Source: Bacteroidales bacterium
GTDB taxonomy: Bacteria; Bacteroidota; Bacteroidia; Bacteroidales; VadinHA17
Length of the DNA stretch: 13,390 bases
NCBI GenBank assembly: GCA_025455535.1
Contig: JALOMM010000015.1
Coordinates: 1-13,390, forward strand
Reading direction: 5' to 3'
Part shown: positions 1 through 8,109 of the stretch, piece by piece
Position numbering within the stretch: the stretch's first letter is position 1
Layout: the number at the start of each line of letters is the position of its first letter
Notes under the pieces: generated by a model
The model's input: only the letters and a program-made list of their open reading frames with translations
The model's database searches: none
Told to the model about the DNA's origin: nothing
Translations under genes and position numbers: made by a program

Positions 1-389
1 CGGAGGCTCTGCCATGCAGTGACCGTCATCCTCCACCTTTCTGTCAACCCTGTTTCCGAGGCTTCAAGGGCATCTGACAGGATGGCAACCCTGTTGTTGT
101 TCACCGCCCATGCCATTACTTCGGTGGCGGCAGCATAGGCATTGTTACCTCTTATACTGAGTAACATTACCGGATGCCCGGGCTGCATCAGCGAGATGGC
201 TCTCCTTTCCGAACCGCCACTCATGAAGAGTATGATATCCGGTTCCCGGTCACTCATCACAAAGGAACCGGCAGGCAGCAACTGCTTTATGAATGCCTCT
301 GCATGTTCTCCGGTATCCTGCCCGGCACCCTTATGAGCTGCCCAGGCTACTCTTAAAACCGGTGCATGATCTGCTGTTTCAATGCTCAT
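1..389 (-). CDS. Sugar isomerase-like protein (FucI/AraA-like), N-terminal part only
   Basis: The reading frame starts at an ATG at 389 and runs off the window after 129 codons, so only the N-terminal portion is visible. The visible part looks like an alternating alpha/beta fold. Residues from about 50 read DIILFMSGGSERR, then HPVMLLSIRGNNAYAAATEV. This resembles the N-terminal domain of L-fucose/L-arabinose isomerase-like proteins, where a 'which fraction of sites is empty' style strand is followed by a PGNNSLPAALE-like segment. That is a family impression without catalytic residues, because the metal-binding residues of these enzymes lie further on. It begins 23 bases after the TPR gene and is the last visible gene of the TCA operon. 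No clear ribosome binding site is present; a GAGGGAG stretch lies about 16 bases upstream, too far to be convincing. It could equally be an unrelated Rossmann-like protein. Confidence 0.6.
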   Translation of the reverse strand, partial: MSIETADHAPVLRVAWAAHKGAGQDTGEHAEAFIKQLLPAGSFVMSDREPDIILFMSGGSERRAISLMQPGHPVMLLSIRGNNAYAAATEVMAWAVNNNRVAILSDALEASETGLTERWRMTVTAWQSL

Positions 390-412
390 AAACTAATATG
401 TCAAGCTCCCTC

Positions 413-1078
413 TCAGTCCTCCGTCAGGAATTCCATCATCTCTGCCGCGTTCTTGTTATCCGGGTCAAGCTCCAGCGCCCTCTTGAAATAACCCTTGGCC
501 TTCTCGTAATTGTAGTTCTTCATGTGGGTTCTTCCCAGATGGTAAAGCGCCGAGACGTGCTGATCCTTCTGATTCAGAAGCCTCTCGAAATGGACTATGG
601 CTTCATCGTATCTTCCTGACGACTTTAGCGCCACGCCCATGTAATAATTCGCCATCACCGTCTCAGGACAGTGCTCAATCAGCTTTCTGTATGAGGCGAT
701 ACTCTGCTCCTCCTTGCCAAGATGATAATAACACAGTCCCAGCCAGAGATATGTCATCGGCAGGTATTTGCCCGATGCCAGTATCCTGTTGAAGACCTGA
801 ACGGCATCAGTAAAATTGGTGGCCCTGTACATTGCGGTACCCATCCTGTAAAGGATGTAAGGACTGTCAGGCCTTATCTCCAGCACCTTCTCGTAATAGC
901 TTATCGACTTTGTAAGCTCGCCGAGCATGTAATAAATATTGGCAAGCTCAAGCATCATATGAAGGTTGTCAGGATGATCCCTGTGGCTGTTCTCGAAGCA
1001 TTCAGCAGCCTCCTTCAGGTTTCCGTCAAGGAGCTGATTGAAGCCGTTATCAATACATTTATGTACCAGTTCTGACAT
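413..1078 (-). CDS. TPR-repeat protein, six tandem repeats
   Basis: This 221-residue protein is made almost entirely of tetratricopeptide repeats. Six consecutive 34-residue units can be laid out at about residues 5-38, 39-72, 73-106, 107-140, 141-174 and 175-208, followed by a short C-terminal helix. Typical TPR positions are present (for example LANIYYMLGELTKSISYYEKVL-type helices and ALELDPDN at the end of repeat six). No signal peptide, membrane segment or enzymatic domain is visible, so it is probably a cytoplasmic scaffold or adaptor. It starts with an ATG 17 bases after citrate synthase, so it is very likely co-transcribed with the TCA genes. Whether it binds one of those enzymes is unknown; TPR proteins are too general to assign a partner by sequence. 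Confidence 0.9.
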   Translation of the reverse strand: MSELVHKCIDNGFNQLLDGNLKEAAECFENSHRDHPDNLHMMLELANIYYMLGELTKSISYYEKVLEIRPDSPYILYRMGTAMYRATNFTDAVQVFNRILASGKYLPMTYLWLGLCYYHLGKEEQSIASYRKLIEHCPETVMANYYMGVALKSSGRYDEAIVHFERLLNQKDQHVSALYHLGRTHMKNYNYEKAKGYFKRALELDPDNKNAAEMMEFLTED

Positions 1079-1095
1079 GATATTCTGTTATTAAA

Positions 1096-2472
1096 TTAAT
1101 TATCGTGATGACGTTCCGCAAGAGGAATATATTCCCTCTGTCCGTAGACATTCATGAAGGCCGGGCGTATGATCCTCTTGGCAGAGTAAGTAAGCTCCTC
1201 GATGCGGTGAGCAGTCCATCCTGATACCCTTCCGATTGCAAACAGCGGGGTGTAAAGCTCCTTCGAAATATCAAGCATCGAATAAACGAATCCTGAGTAA
1301 AAGTCCACATTGATGCATACCACCTTGGTGGATTTCTCTCCCTTGAAGACCCTGAAGACCTCAGGTGTCAGTCGTTCAACGAGGGCATACAGTTCAAACT
1401 CGTCAAGACGGCCTTTTTCTATTGCCAGTTCCCTGGCCTTCGTCTTGAGTATCGAGGCTCTCGGGTCAGAGATCGTGTAGACAGCATGCCCGATGCCGTA
1501 GATCTTGCCTGACATGTCGTTCGCTTTCTTGTTCAGTATCTTGAGAAGATATTGTGTTACCTCCTCTTCATCAGTCCAGTTCTTTACGTTGGCCTTGATA
1601 TTTTCCATCATCTCCAGCGCCCTGATGTTCGCTCCTCCGTGCAACGGCCCCTTCAGTGATCCGATGGCTGAAGTGACTGAAGAGTAAATGTCTGTCTCCG
1701 ATGAACTGGTTACCCTCATTGTAAAGGTAGAGTTGTTTCCTCCGCCGTGTTCGGCATGCAGAACCAGAAGCAGGTCAAGAAGGTCAGCTTCAAGCTTCGA
1801 GAAGCCGTTGCAGTCGCCTTTTATCAGGTAGAGGAAGTTCTCAGCCGTTGTCAGCTCAGGCTGAGGATGCCTTATTGACAGTGTCTTGCCCTTGTAAAGG
1901 TGCCTGAGGGCCTGGTATGAATATGCAACTATGGTCGGGAACTTGGCTGTAAGATTCAGCGACTGCTTAATCATGTTGTCGAGAGCAATGCTGTCGGGAT
2001 GTTCATCAAGGGTGTATAATCCCAGTACAGAGCGTGCAAGAATATTAAGCACATCCCTCCCCTTCATCGACAGTATCATATCCTTTGTGAAATGGTCAGG
2101 AAGGCTGCGCATGGAGGCTAAATATGCTGAGAACTCTTTCAGCTCCTCAGCATCCGGAAGCTTACCTGTCAGCAGGAGGTATACCGTCTCGTCAAATCCG
2201 TGCCTCTGGTCCTTCTGGAACCCTGCAACAATATCCTCAATCTCAATTCCCCTGTATAATAATCTTCCCGGAACGGCAACGACCTTGTCATTCTCCTTTT
2301 TATATCCGACAACCTGTCCGACATTGGTCAGTCCGACAAGGACTCCCGAGCCGTCAGCATTGCGAAGCCCGCGCTTGACATCATGCTTCTCGTATAACGT
2401 ATTGTCCATATCGCACGATTTTCTTACAACCGGCTCCAGCTTTGATATGATTTTATTTTCTTTCATAGTCAT
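1096..2472 (-). CDS. gltA: Citrate synthase (Si type)
   Basis: Condenses oxaloacetate and acetyl-CoA to citrate in the cytoplasm. The 458-residue protein carries the family's catalytic triad: His278 in GPLHGGAN, His329 in GIGHAVYTISDPRA and Asp390 in NVDFYSG. A further conserved block, LHAEHGGGNNST, lies near residues 239-249. The segment GHAV, rather than the GHRV of the Escherichia coli enzyme, resembles the eukaryotic version of this motif. An N-terminal stretch of about 70 residues precedes the RGIEIEDIV block; I recognise this form from Bacteroidota citrate synthases. Two ATGs, at 2472 and 2466 (Met-Thr-Met-Lys), are both possible starts. It follows icd by 13 bases and precedes the TPR gene by 17. 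A 2-methylcitrate synthase is the main alternative, but the aconitase and icd neighbours favour citrate. Confidence 0.96.
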   Translation of the reverse strand: MTMKENKIISKLEPVVRKSCDMDNTLYEKHDVKRGLRNADGSGVLVGLTNVGQVVGYKKENDKVVAVPGRLLYRGIEIEDIVAGFQKDQRHGFDETVYLLLTGKLPDAEELKEFSAYLASMRSLPDHFTKDMILSMKGRDVLNILARSVLGLYTLDEHPDSIALDNMIKQSLNLTAKFPTIVAYSYQALRHLYKGKTLSIRHPQPELTTAENFLYLIKGDCNGFSKLEADLLDLLLVLHAEHGGGNNSTFTMRVTSSSETDIYSSVTSAIGSLKGPLHGGANIRALEMMENIKANVKNWTDEEEVTQYLLKILNKKANDMSGKIYGIGHAVYTISDPRASILKTKARELAIEKGRLDEFELYALVERLTPEVFRVFKGEKSTKVVCINVDFYSGFVYSMLDISKELYTPLFAIGRVSGWTAHRIEELTYSAKRIIRPAFMNVYGQREYIPLAERHHDN

Positions 2473-2485
2473 ACCTGTATTATTA

Positions 2486-3754
2486 TCAGTTTTTAATGTT
2501 TGAGATTATTTCATCTGCAAACTCCGAAGTCTTAAGGAGTGTTGCGTTCTCTGTAAGACGGTGAAAATCATAGGTCACCTTTTTGCTCTGTATTGTCTTC
2601 TCAAGACCTTCGTATATCTTCTGTGCCGCCTCATCCCATCCCATGTATTCAAACATAAGGGCACCTGAAAGAACCACGGAGCCCGGATTGACCTTATCCT
2701 GGTCAGCATACTTTGGCGCGGTGCCGTGTGTTGCCTCGAAAATGGCATGACCGGTCTCATAGTTGATGTTTGCCCCGGGTGCAATGCCGATGCCTCCTAC
2801 AATTGCTGCAAGGGCGTCGGAGATATAATCGCCGTTGAGGTTCAGCGTGGCTATAACCGAGTATTCCGCAGGCCTGGTGAGTATCTGCTGCAGAAACGCA
2901 TCTGCTATCACGTCCTTTATTATCACCTTCCCTGCCAGCACTGCATTTCTCTGGGCTTCGTCAGCAGCAGCCTCCCCCTTCTCTTCAGTGATCTTCTTAT
3001 GCTGGTTCCATGTGAATACCTCTTTCCCGAACTCCCTTTCGGCAAGGGCGTATCCCCATTTCATGAACGCCCCCTCGGTATATTTCATGATGTTGCCCTT
3101 GTGGACCAGTGTCACCGAAGGGAGCTTCCGCTTTATTGCAAAGATGATAGCCTGCCTTATGAGCCTCTCCGAGCCTTCGACCGAGACAGGCTTGATTCCT
3201 ATGGAAGCAGTATCAGGGAACCTGATCGATTTCACCCCCATCTCATCCAAAAGGAATTTCTTCACTTTGCCAGCCTCCGCAGTGCCGTTCATATACTCGA
3301 TGCCGGCATATATGTCCTCGGTATTCTCCCTGAAAATATGCATGTTCACATTTTCCGGTTTTTTTACCGGACTGGGCACGCCGCTGAAGTACCTCACCGG
3401 CCTGTAGCAGGTGTAAAGATCGAGCAACTGCCGCAAAGCCACATTCAGCGACCTCATGCCTCCGCCGACAGGTGTCGTGAGGGGGCCCTTGATGCCAACC
3501 AGGTACTCCCTGAAAGCTGTCAGCGTCTCTTCAGGAAGCCAGTCTCCGGTAAGATTATATGACTTCTCTCCTGCCAGAACCTCTTTCCATGCAACTTTTC
3601 TCTTCCCGCTATAGGCCTTCTCCACCGCCGCATCAAAAATCCTCACCGAAGCCCTCCAGATGTCTCTACCGGTGCCGTCTCCCTCGATAAACGGAACCAC
3701 CGGATTATCCGGGACAATCAGTTTGCCGTTCGCAATTCTTATCTTTTCAGACAT
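2486..3754 (-). CDS. icd: Isocitrate dehydrogenase, NADP-dependent
   Basis: Oxidatively decarboxylates isocitrate to 2-oxoglutarate. The 422-residue protein is collinear with E. coli Icd (416 residues). Substrate residues are visible: Ser102, Asn104 and Arg108 in RSLNVALRQ, Arg118, Arg142 in [11 protein letters not shown], Tyr149, Lys219 in VHKGNIMK, and metal-binding aspartates in [11 protein letters not shown] (Asp281) and NLNGDYISD (Asp309, Asp313). NADP specificity is indicated by Lys348-Tyr349 in GTAPKYA and by Tyr395 and Arg399 in VTYDFHRL, matching the E. coli 2'-phosphate-binding set. Ser102 corresponds to the serine phosphorylated by AceK in E. coli, but no kinase gene is visible here. 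The ATG at 3754 lies just 3 bases after the aconitase stop codon, implying tight translational coupling. Confidence 0.97.
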   Translation of the reverse strand: MSEKIRIANGKLIVPDNPVVPFIEGDGTGRDIWRASVRIFDAAVEKAYSGKRKVAWKEVLAGEKSYNLTGDWLPEETLTAFREYLVGIKGPLTTPVGGGMRSLNVALRQLLDLYTCYRPVRYFSGVPSPVKKPENVNMHIFRENTEDIYAGIEYMNGTAEAGKVKKFLLDEMGVKSIRFPDTASIGIKPVSVEGSERLIRQAIIFAIKRKLPSVTLVHKGNIMKYTEGAFMKWGYALAEREFGKEVFTWNQHKKITEEKGEAAADEAQRNAVLAGKVIIKDVIADAFLQQILTRPAEYSVIATLNLNGDYISDALAAIVGGIGIAPGANINYETGHAIFEATHGTAPKYADQDKVNPGSVVLSGALMFEYMGWDEAAQKIYEGLEKTIQSKKVTYDFHRLTENATLLKTSEFADEIISNIKN

Positions 3755-3757
3755 ATA

Positions 3758-6025
3758 CTAGATTTTATGTTTGTTCCTTATCAGGTTCAGTGCACTTCCT
3801 GCCCTGAACCACCCTATCTGTGCCTCGTTGTACGAGTGGTTCGCAAATATCGTCTCCTTTTCTCCGTCAGCGTGGACAAGTTTTATTTTCACCTGCTTCC
3901 CGGGAGTCAGCTCTCCGAGACCAACTATGTCAATCCTGTCCGTCTCACGTATCTTATCATAGTCTGACTTATCGGCGAAAGTCAGGGCAAGCAGTCCCTG
4001 CTTCTTGAGGTTTGTCTCATGTATCCTTGCGAATGACTTGACGAGCACTGCCTTGACGTTGAGGAAGCGCGGCTCCATTGCTGCATGCTCACGTGAGGAG
4101 CCCTCCCCGAAGTTCTCCTCTCCAACGACGACAGAACCTGCCCCCTGTGATTTGTAGAATCTTGCCACCTGCGGCACCGGCTCGTACCTGCCGGTAACCT
4201 GGTTCAGAATGCTGTTTGTCTGGTCATTGTAAGAATTAACAGCACCTATCATGTAGTTGTTCGATATATTGTCAAGATGCCCGCGGTACTTGAGCCAGAA
4301 TCCGGCCATTGAAATATGGTCTGTGGTGCACTTGCCTTTCACCCTGACAAGAAGATGCAGGCCATTGTAATCTTTGCCATCCCATGCCGGGAAGGGCTCC
4401 AGAGCCTGTAGCCTCTCTGAAGCAGGGTCAATCCTTACTGCGACACGGCTCTTGTCTGCTGAAGGCTTCTGCAATCCGTCCTCGATGTTCACAAATCCGT
4501 TGGGCGGAAGATCGAACCCCGAGGGCTCGGCCAGCTTCACCTTTTCTCCCCTGATGTTGGTGAGAAAGTCTGTGACCGGATTGAATGTCAGGTCACCTGC
4601 TATTGCAAGGGCTGTCACAATCTCGGGTGAGGCCACGAAAGCGTGTGTATTGGGATTGCCGTCTGTTCTCTTTGCAAAGTTCCTGTTGAACGAATGGACG
4701 ACGGTATTGACCTCCTTTTTGTCGGCCCCCTCCCGGTCCCACTGTCCGATGCAGGGACCGCATGCGTTCGCAAATACCATCCCGCCGAGTCTTTCGAAGA
4801 TACCCAGGTAACCGTCTCTCTCCGCTATCGCTCTTATCTGTTCTGACCCGGGGGTGATTGTGTACTTCGATCTGGCTACGAGACCTTTCTTAAGGGCGTC
4901 GGATGCAACCGAGGCAGCGCGTGATATATCCTCATATGATGAGTTGGTACATGATCCGATGAGCCCAACCTCAACCTTCAGAGGCCAGCCGCTCTGTACT
5001 GCGACCCTCTTCATCTCCGAAATGGGGGTGGCGAGGTCCGGGGTGAACGGCCCGTTGATGTATGGCTCAAGCTCAGAGAGGTTTATCTCAATCAGCTGAT
5101 CAAAATATTTTCCCGGATTCGCATAGACCTCAGCGTCAGCCGTAAGATGCTCCTTGACCCCCTCTGCCAGTCGTGATATCTCACTGCGGCCTGTTGAGGC
5201 AAGATATTTTGACATTGCCGTGTCATAACCGAAGATCGAGCATGTGGCCCCTACCTCGGCACCCATGTTGCAAATTGTAGCCTTGCCGGTGCACGAGAGA
5301 GTCTCCGCCCCGTCACCGAAGTATTCAATGATCGATCCGGTGCCTCCCTTTACTGTAAGAAGCCCTGAGACCTTAAGAATAATGTCCTTCGCCGAGGTCC
5401 ATCCGTTAAGCCTGCCGGTGAGTCTTACGCCTATCAGCTTCGGGAACTTCAGTTCCCAACCCATGCCCGACATGACATCGACTGCATCGGCCCCGCCGAC
5501 ACCTATCGCTATCATTCCGAGACCGCCGGCATTGACAGTATGTGAGTCAGTGCCTATCATCATCCCGCCCGGAAATGCATAGTTTTCGAGTACGATCTGG
5601 TGGATGATGCCAGCTCCCGGTTTCCAGAAATCGATGTCATACTTGTCACAGATGGTACTCAGGAAATCAAATACCTCCCTGTTGGTGACGTTGGCAGTAC
5701 GAAGATCATCAGATGATCCTGTCTTTGCCATGATGAGATGATCACAGTGTACTGAGGCCGGTACTGCAGACGAATCTTTGCCTGCCATGATAAACTGCAG
5801 CAGGGCCATCTGTGCAGTGGCATCCTGCATAGCTACCCTGTCAGGGGCAAATTCAACATAATCGACACCGCGGCTGAATGACCGGAGGTTGTTTCTGTCA
5901 AACAGATGCGCGTACAGTATCTTTTCGCTGAGGGTGAGAGGACTGTCAAGCTTTTTTCTGACCTCCCCGATGAGCCGGGGCAACCTCTCGTAATATGACT
6001 TTATTATTTCAGGATTTAAGAACAT
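3758..6025 (-). CDS. acn: Aconitate hydratase, mitochondrial type
   Basis: Interconverts citrate and isocitrate using a [4Fe-4S] cluster. I place the start at the ATG at 6025 (755 residues; N-terminus [15 protein letters not shown]). The open frame extends 19 codons further to a GTG at 6082, but that would overlap mqo by 44 bases and adds a lysine-rich tail with no family counterpart. With the ATG start the cluster cysteines are Cys359 ([10 protein letters not shown]), Cys422 and Cys425 ([12 protein letters not shown]), almost exactly the spacing and numbering of pig mitochondrial aconitase. Other conserved blocks are [14 protein letters not shown] near residue 158 and [16 protein letters not shown] in the C-terminal swivel domain. 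Length and motifs exclude the longer cytosolic/IRP type and AcnB. It lies 13 bases after mqo and 3 before icd. Its exposed cluster is expected to be superoxide-sensitive. Confidence 0.96.
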   Translation of the reverse strand: MFLNPEIIKSYYERLPRLIGEVRKKLDSPLTLSEKILYAHLFDRNNLRSFSRGVDYVEFAPDRVAMQDATAQMALLQFIMAGKDSSAVPASVHCDHLIMAKTGSSDDLRTANVTNREVFDFLSTICDKYDIDFWKPGAGIIHQIVLENYAFPGGMMIGTDSHTVNAGGLGMIAIGVGGADAVDVMSGMGWELKFPKLIGVRLTGRLNGWTSAKDIILKVSGLLTVKGGTGSIIEYFGDGAETLSCTGKATICNMGAEVGATCSIFGYDTAMSKYLASTGRSEISRLAEGVKEHLTADAEVYANPGKYFDQLIEINLSELEPYINGPFTPDLATPISEMKRVAVQSGWPLKVEVGLIGSCTNSSYEDISRAASVASDALKKGLVARSKYTITPGSEQIRAIAERDGYLGIFERLGGMVFANACGPCIGQWDREGADKKEVNTVVHSFNRNFAKRTDGNPNTHAFVASPEIVTALAIAGDLTFNPVTDFLTNIRGEKVKLAEPSGFDLPPNGFVNIEDGLQKPSADKSRVAVRIDPASERLQALEPFPAWDGKDYNGLHLLVRVKGKCTTDHISMAGFWLKYRGHLDNISNNYMIGAVNSYNDQTNSILNQVTGRYEPVPQVARFYKSQGAGSVVVGEENFGEGSSREHAAMEPRFLNVKAVLVKSFARIHETNLKKQGLLALTFADKSDYDKIRETDRIDIVGLGELTPGKQVKIKLVHADGEKETIFANHSYNEAQIGWFRAGSALNLIRNKHKI

Positions 6026-6038
6026 ATGCTGAAGTGTT

Positions 6039-7373
6039 TTAACTGTTTTCCCGGGCGACAAGGTCTTTTTCAAACTGGTCACCGTTGAAAGTAAACCTGT
6101 CTGAGAGGAACCCCATCAGCTTGGTTGTGTCTTCAAAAGCGTTTCCCAGGCAGGTTGATGCGCCGGGTGAAGGGGTGATGTTGAATATTATCTTCTCGCC
6201 GAGTATCTTGGCTTCCCCGAGCTCAAGCTTTTTTGTCTTGTTGTTGATAATCTGGGGCCGGGTGCCTCCCACCTTTTTTGCAAATTTTATCTCCTCACTC
6301 TTTGCATTGGGAACTATCTTTCTGATCTCTTTCATGAAGGCTTTCTTCCCTATCCATGGAAAGTCATACACGACATTTTTAAGCAGATACCTGAATATCA
6401 CACCGTCGGATGATATTTTAAGAATGCTCCTTATGGGTGCGAGACCGAGACCGAATGTCTGCCAGTATTCCCAGAACGTCGAGTAGTTGTATCTTTCAAG
6501 GAAGAAGATAGGTTTTGCTGTAGGACCAAAGCGGGTGATATTTTCATTATGCACTTCGGGGTCGCCATGCACGGCAGCAAACGGAAGCTTGGGAATCTGC
6601 ATGGTATAGACCTTGCCGTTCAACACTTTCGGACCTGTGTAGAAGCTTCCGGACATGGAAAGAATTGAAAAGTCCTTGCCATAGTCGAGTGACTTTGCAA
6701 ACTTCAGGCTGTGGCTGCCGGCAGCAACTACCACGGCTGCCGCCTCGCACTCCCCCTGGTCTGTAATAACCCGGTAATGATCACCCTCCCATGATATTTT
6801 CTGAACCCTGGTAGAGAGGCGTACAGTGATATCAGGATTACAGACCTTCGCATTCCTGACAAATGAGTGGCTCAGTTTTCTGAAGTCAACTGTATATCCG
6901 TCCTCGGTGAGAAAGGCCAGAAGCTCCTCCTCCGGATCTCTTCCCTCAAGAATCCTTGGCTCGATCTTTCCAATCTCCTCCTTCCCTATCATCCTGAGCT
7001 TCGGAAACAGCTGCCCGAAAGACGGGAACCTCTCGCTGAGAGTCTTTACCTGATCCTTCCCTACGGCAAGGACCATCTTGGGTACCTTGATGAAGAGTCC
7101 TTCATCACCCTTTACAGACTTCTCGGTCTCAAGGTAATGCATCACCATGTCGGCGTATCGCTTTACCTTTTTTGCCTTTTCCAGCGTATAATTCGTTTCA
7201 ATGTCGCCAAAATGAAGTGTCTGGCTGTTCATCCGGGGAGATGAATTCACCAGTCCGAAGTCAGAATACTTTTCGATAAGAGCGATATTTTTTACATCAG
7301 TGTACTTGCTCAGTGTATAGAGCAGTGCCGTGCCGCTTACTCCGCCTCCCACAATAACTACATCGTGCTTCAT
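6039..7373 (-). CDS. mqo: Malate:quinone oxidoreductase (short, Helicobacter/Campylobacter-like form)
   Basis: FAD enzyme expected to oxidise malate to oxaloacetate and pass electrons to the quinone pool at the inner face of the membrane. The N-terminus [14 protein letters not shown] is a GxGxxG dinucleotide fold (Gly9, Gly11, Gly14) with the ribose-binding acid at Glu34. Two family-like blocks favour MQO over L-2-hydroxyglutarate dehydrogenase: [14 protein letters not shown] near residue 56, matching the HxxxxExNYT pattern of MQO, and GGTRPQII followed by [13 protein letters not shown] near the C-terminus. TRFGPTAKP is a further shared block. The 444-residue length fits the short MQO of H. 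pylori and Campylobacter rather than the roughly 490-550-residue E. coli type. I start at the ATG at 7373; the frame also permits a TTG at 7379, two codons earlier. It is the first gene of the operon, and supplies oxaloacetate to citrate synthase. Confidence 0.8.
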   Translation of the reverse strand: MKHDVVIVGGGVSGTALLYTLSKYTDVKNIALIEKYSDFGLVNSSPRMNSQTLHFGDIETNYTLEKAKKVKRYADMVMHYLETEKSVKGDEGLFIKVPKMVLAVGKDQVKTLSERFPSFGQLFPKLRMIGKEEIGKIEPRILEGRDPEEELLAFLTEDGYTVDFRKLSHSFVRNAKVCNPDITVRLSTRVQKISWEGDHYRVITDQGECEAAAVVVAAGSHSLKFAKSLDYGKDFSILSMSGSFYTGPKVLNGKVYTMQIPKLPFAAVHGDPEVHNENITRFGPTAKPIFFLERYNYSTFWEYWQTFGLGLAPIRSILKISSDGVIFRYLLKNVVYDFPWIGKKAFMKEIRKIVPNAKSEEIKFAKKVGGTRPQIINNKTKKLELGEAKILGEKIIFNITPSPGASTCLGNAFEDTTKLMGFLSDRFTFNGDQFEKDLVARENS

Positions 7374-7509
7374 TCTCAAAAAAGTTTTTTAAGGATCTGT
7401 TTATTGAACGTTAAACGGGAGCTATTCCCCTAATTCTGTCTACAAGAAAATGAATTTATCCAATTAAAATACTAACACATTGTAAATATCACATTTTGAA
7501 TTATTTGAC

Positions 7510-7527
7510 CTGTTATTCCAATAACAG
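7510..7527. promoter_or_regulatory. 18-base dyad, candidate operator
   Basis: The sequence CTGTTATTCCAATAACAG is a perfect inverted repeat with two 8-base arms around a CC centre. It lies 136 bases upstream of the mqo start and 153 bases upstream of the superoxide reductase start, so it could serve either or both. The symmetric form and short centre suit a homodimeric DNA-binding regulator better than an RNA hairpin. It does not match a textbook Fur/PerR 7-1-7 box or an FNR/CRP site. Function is inferred from form and position only. Confidence 0.4.
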
Positions 7528-7631
7528 CATCTTTACTCTTTTAAAAAACAAAGGAGAGCGCTTTTTGTTTAACTGTTGTTCATACTTCTTACTGATTTTT
7601 TGTTGTCAAAATCTGATTAAATTTACGTGAT

Positions 7632-7640
7632 TATAATTTG
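7632..7640 (+). promoter_or_regulatory. Possible promoter box for superoxide reductase gene
   Basis: TATAATTTG, about 40 bases upstream of the start codon at 7681, is close to the Bacteroidota -7 element TAnnTTTG but has a three-base instead of two-base spacer (it also contains TATAAT). The nearest upstream TTG/TTTG sequences, at 7599-7605, lie further away than the usual spacing of about 20 bases. This is a weak call from sequence likeness only. Confidence 0.25.
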
Positions 7641-7680
7641 ATCAAAACATTTATTTCTTTGTTATTTAAAAAAACAAGCC

Positions 7681-8067
7681 ATGCCGAGAGTATTCAAAGC
7701 CATAGAGATAGAAAAGGAAGAGAAGGAGATAATGCGTGATTATCTCGATCGTCACATGCCTCATGTAATCTGCCCTGACACGGTCAGACGGGGAGAGAAA
7801 TTCATGGTCAAGGTGCGGATGGGAGAAGAGTATCCACATCCTGACGACCATGATCACTTCATCAGTATGCTGCAGTTGTGGAACCGTGAGACCCTGATGG
7901 CTGAGGCGCGTTATGCCGCAGGGGCCAACGGCAAGCTCCCTACCCACTTCGAGGTAGACTTCTTCATTGTTGCTCCTGAGGTGTCGATGAACCTCAGTGC
8001 CATGGCGGTATGCACCAAACACGGACTGTGGCAGAGTGAGGACAAGGCTGTAAAGGTGACCGACTGA
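7681..8067 (+). CDS. Superoxide reductase-like protein (class II SORL domain, neelaredoxin type)
   Basis: The 128-residue protein matches the one-domain superoxide reductase family, which reduces superoxide to hydrogen peroxide at a mononuclear iron with four histidines and one cysteine. All five ligands can be aligned with Pyrococcus furiosus SOR: His25 (DRHMPHV), His53 and His59 (HPDDHDHF), Cys111 and His114 (CTKHGLW). The N-terminal desulforedoxin domain with its second iron site is absent, making this the neelaredoxin-like form. Unusually, the Glu-Lys pair before the first histidine (EKHVP in P. furiosus) is replaced by Asp23-Arg24; the lysine normally helps steer superoxide. There is no signal peptide, so it should be cytoplasmic. 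An electron donor such as rubredoxin is not encoded nearby. The ATG at 7681 is preceded by an A-rich stretch and no clear ribosome binding site. Confidence 0.87.
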   Translation: MPRVFKAIEIEKEEKEIMRDYLDRHMPHVICPDTVRRGEKFMVKVRMGEEYPHPDDHDHFISMLQLWNRETLMAEARYAAGANGKLPTHFEVDFFIVAPEVSMNLSAMAVCTKHGLWQSEDKAVKVTD

Positions 8068-8109
8068 AAATACCGATAAACCAGCAAGCAACCCATGGGA
8101 TAATATATC

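Larger units (their letters stand above)
7374..7680. other. Divergent AT-rich intergenic region
   Basis: These 307 bases separate the minus-strand TCA operon from the plus-strand superoxide reductase gene and contain no credible coding frame. The region is clearly richer in A and T than the flanking genes. It must hold the promoters for both directions. On the minus strand I found no exact TAnnTTTG box upstream of mqo. On the plus strand only near matches occur. The main structured element is the 18-base dyad at 7510-7527. A weaker, mismatched inverted repeat covers 7541-7572. Confidence 0.85.

Noticed and set aside
1931..2503. A 190-codon open frame on the plus strand opposite the start of citrate synthase
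   Set aside because: It is fully antisense to a strongly supported gene, with low-complexity serine-rich translation and no family likeness.
2726..3562. A 278-codon open frame on the plus strand opposite icd
   Set aside because: It lies wholly antisense to a well-conserved enzyme gene, its translation resembles no family I know, and its composition is what reverse-complemented coding sequence gives.
7541..7572. Imperfect inverted repeat TTAAAAAACAAAG / CTTTTTGTTTAA in the divergent intergenic region
   Set aside because: Only about 11 of 16 base pairs match and nearly all are A:T pairs, as expected by chance in this AT-rich stretch.
7374..7680. Search for a TAnnTTTG promoter box for the minus-strand TCA operon
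   Set aside because: No exact match was found reading the minus strand; a promoter must exist but I cannot place it.
7666..8091. A 141-codon open frame on the minus strand opposite the superoxide reductase gene
   Set aside because: The plus-strand frame carries all five metal ligands of a known family; the antisense translation has no recognisable motif.
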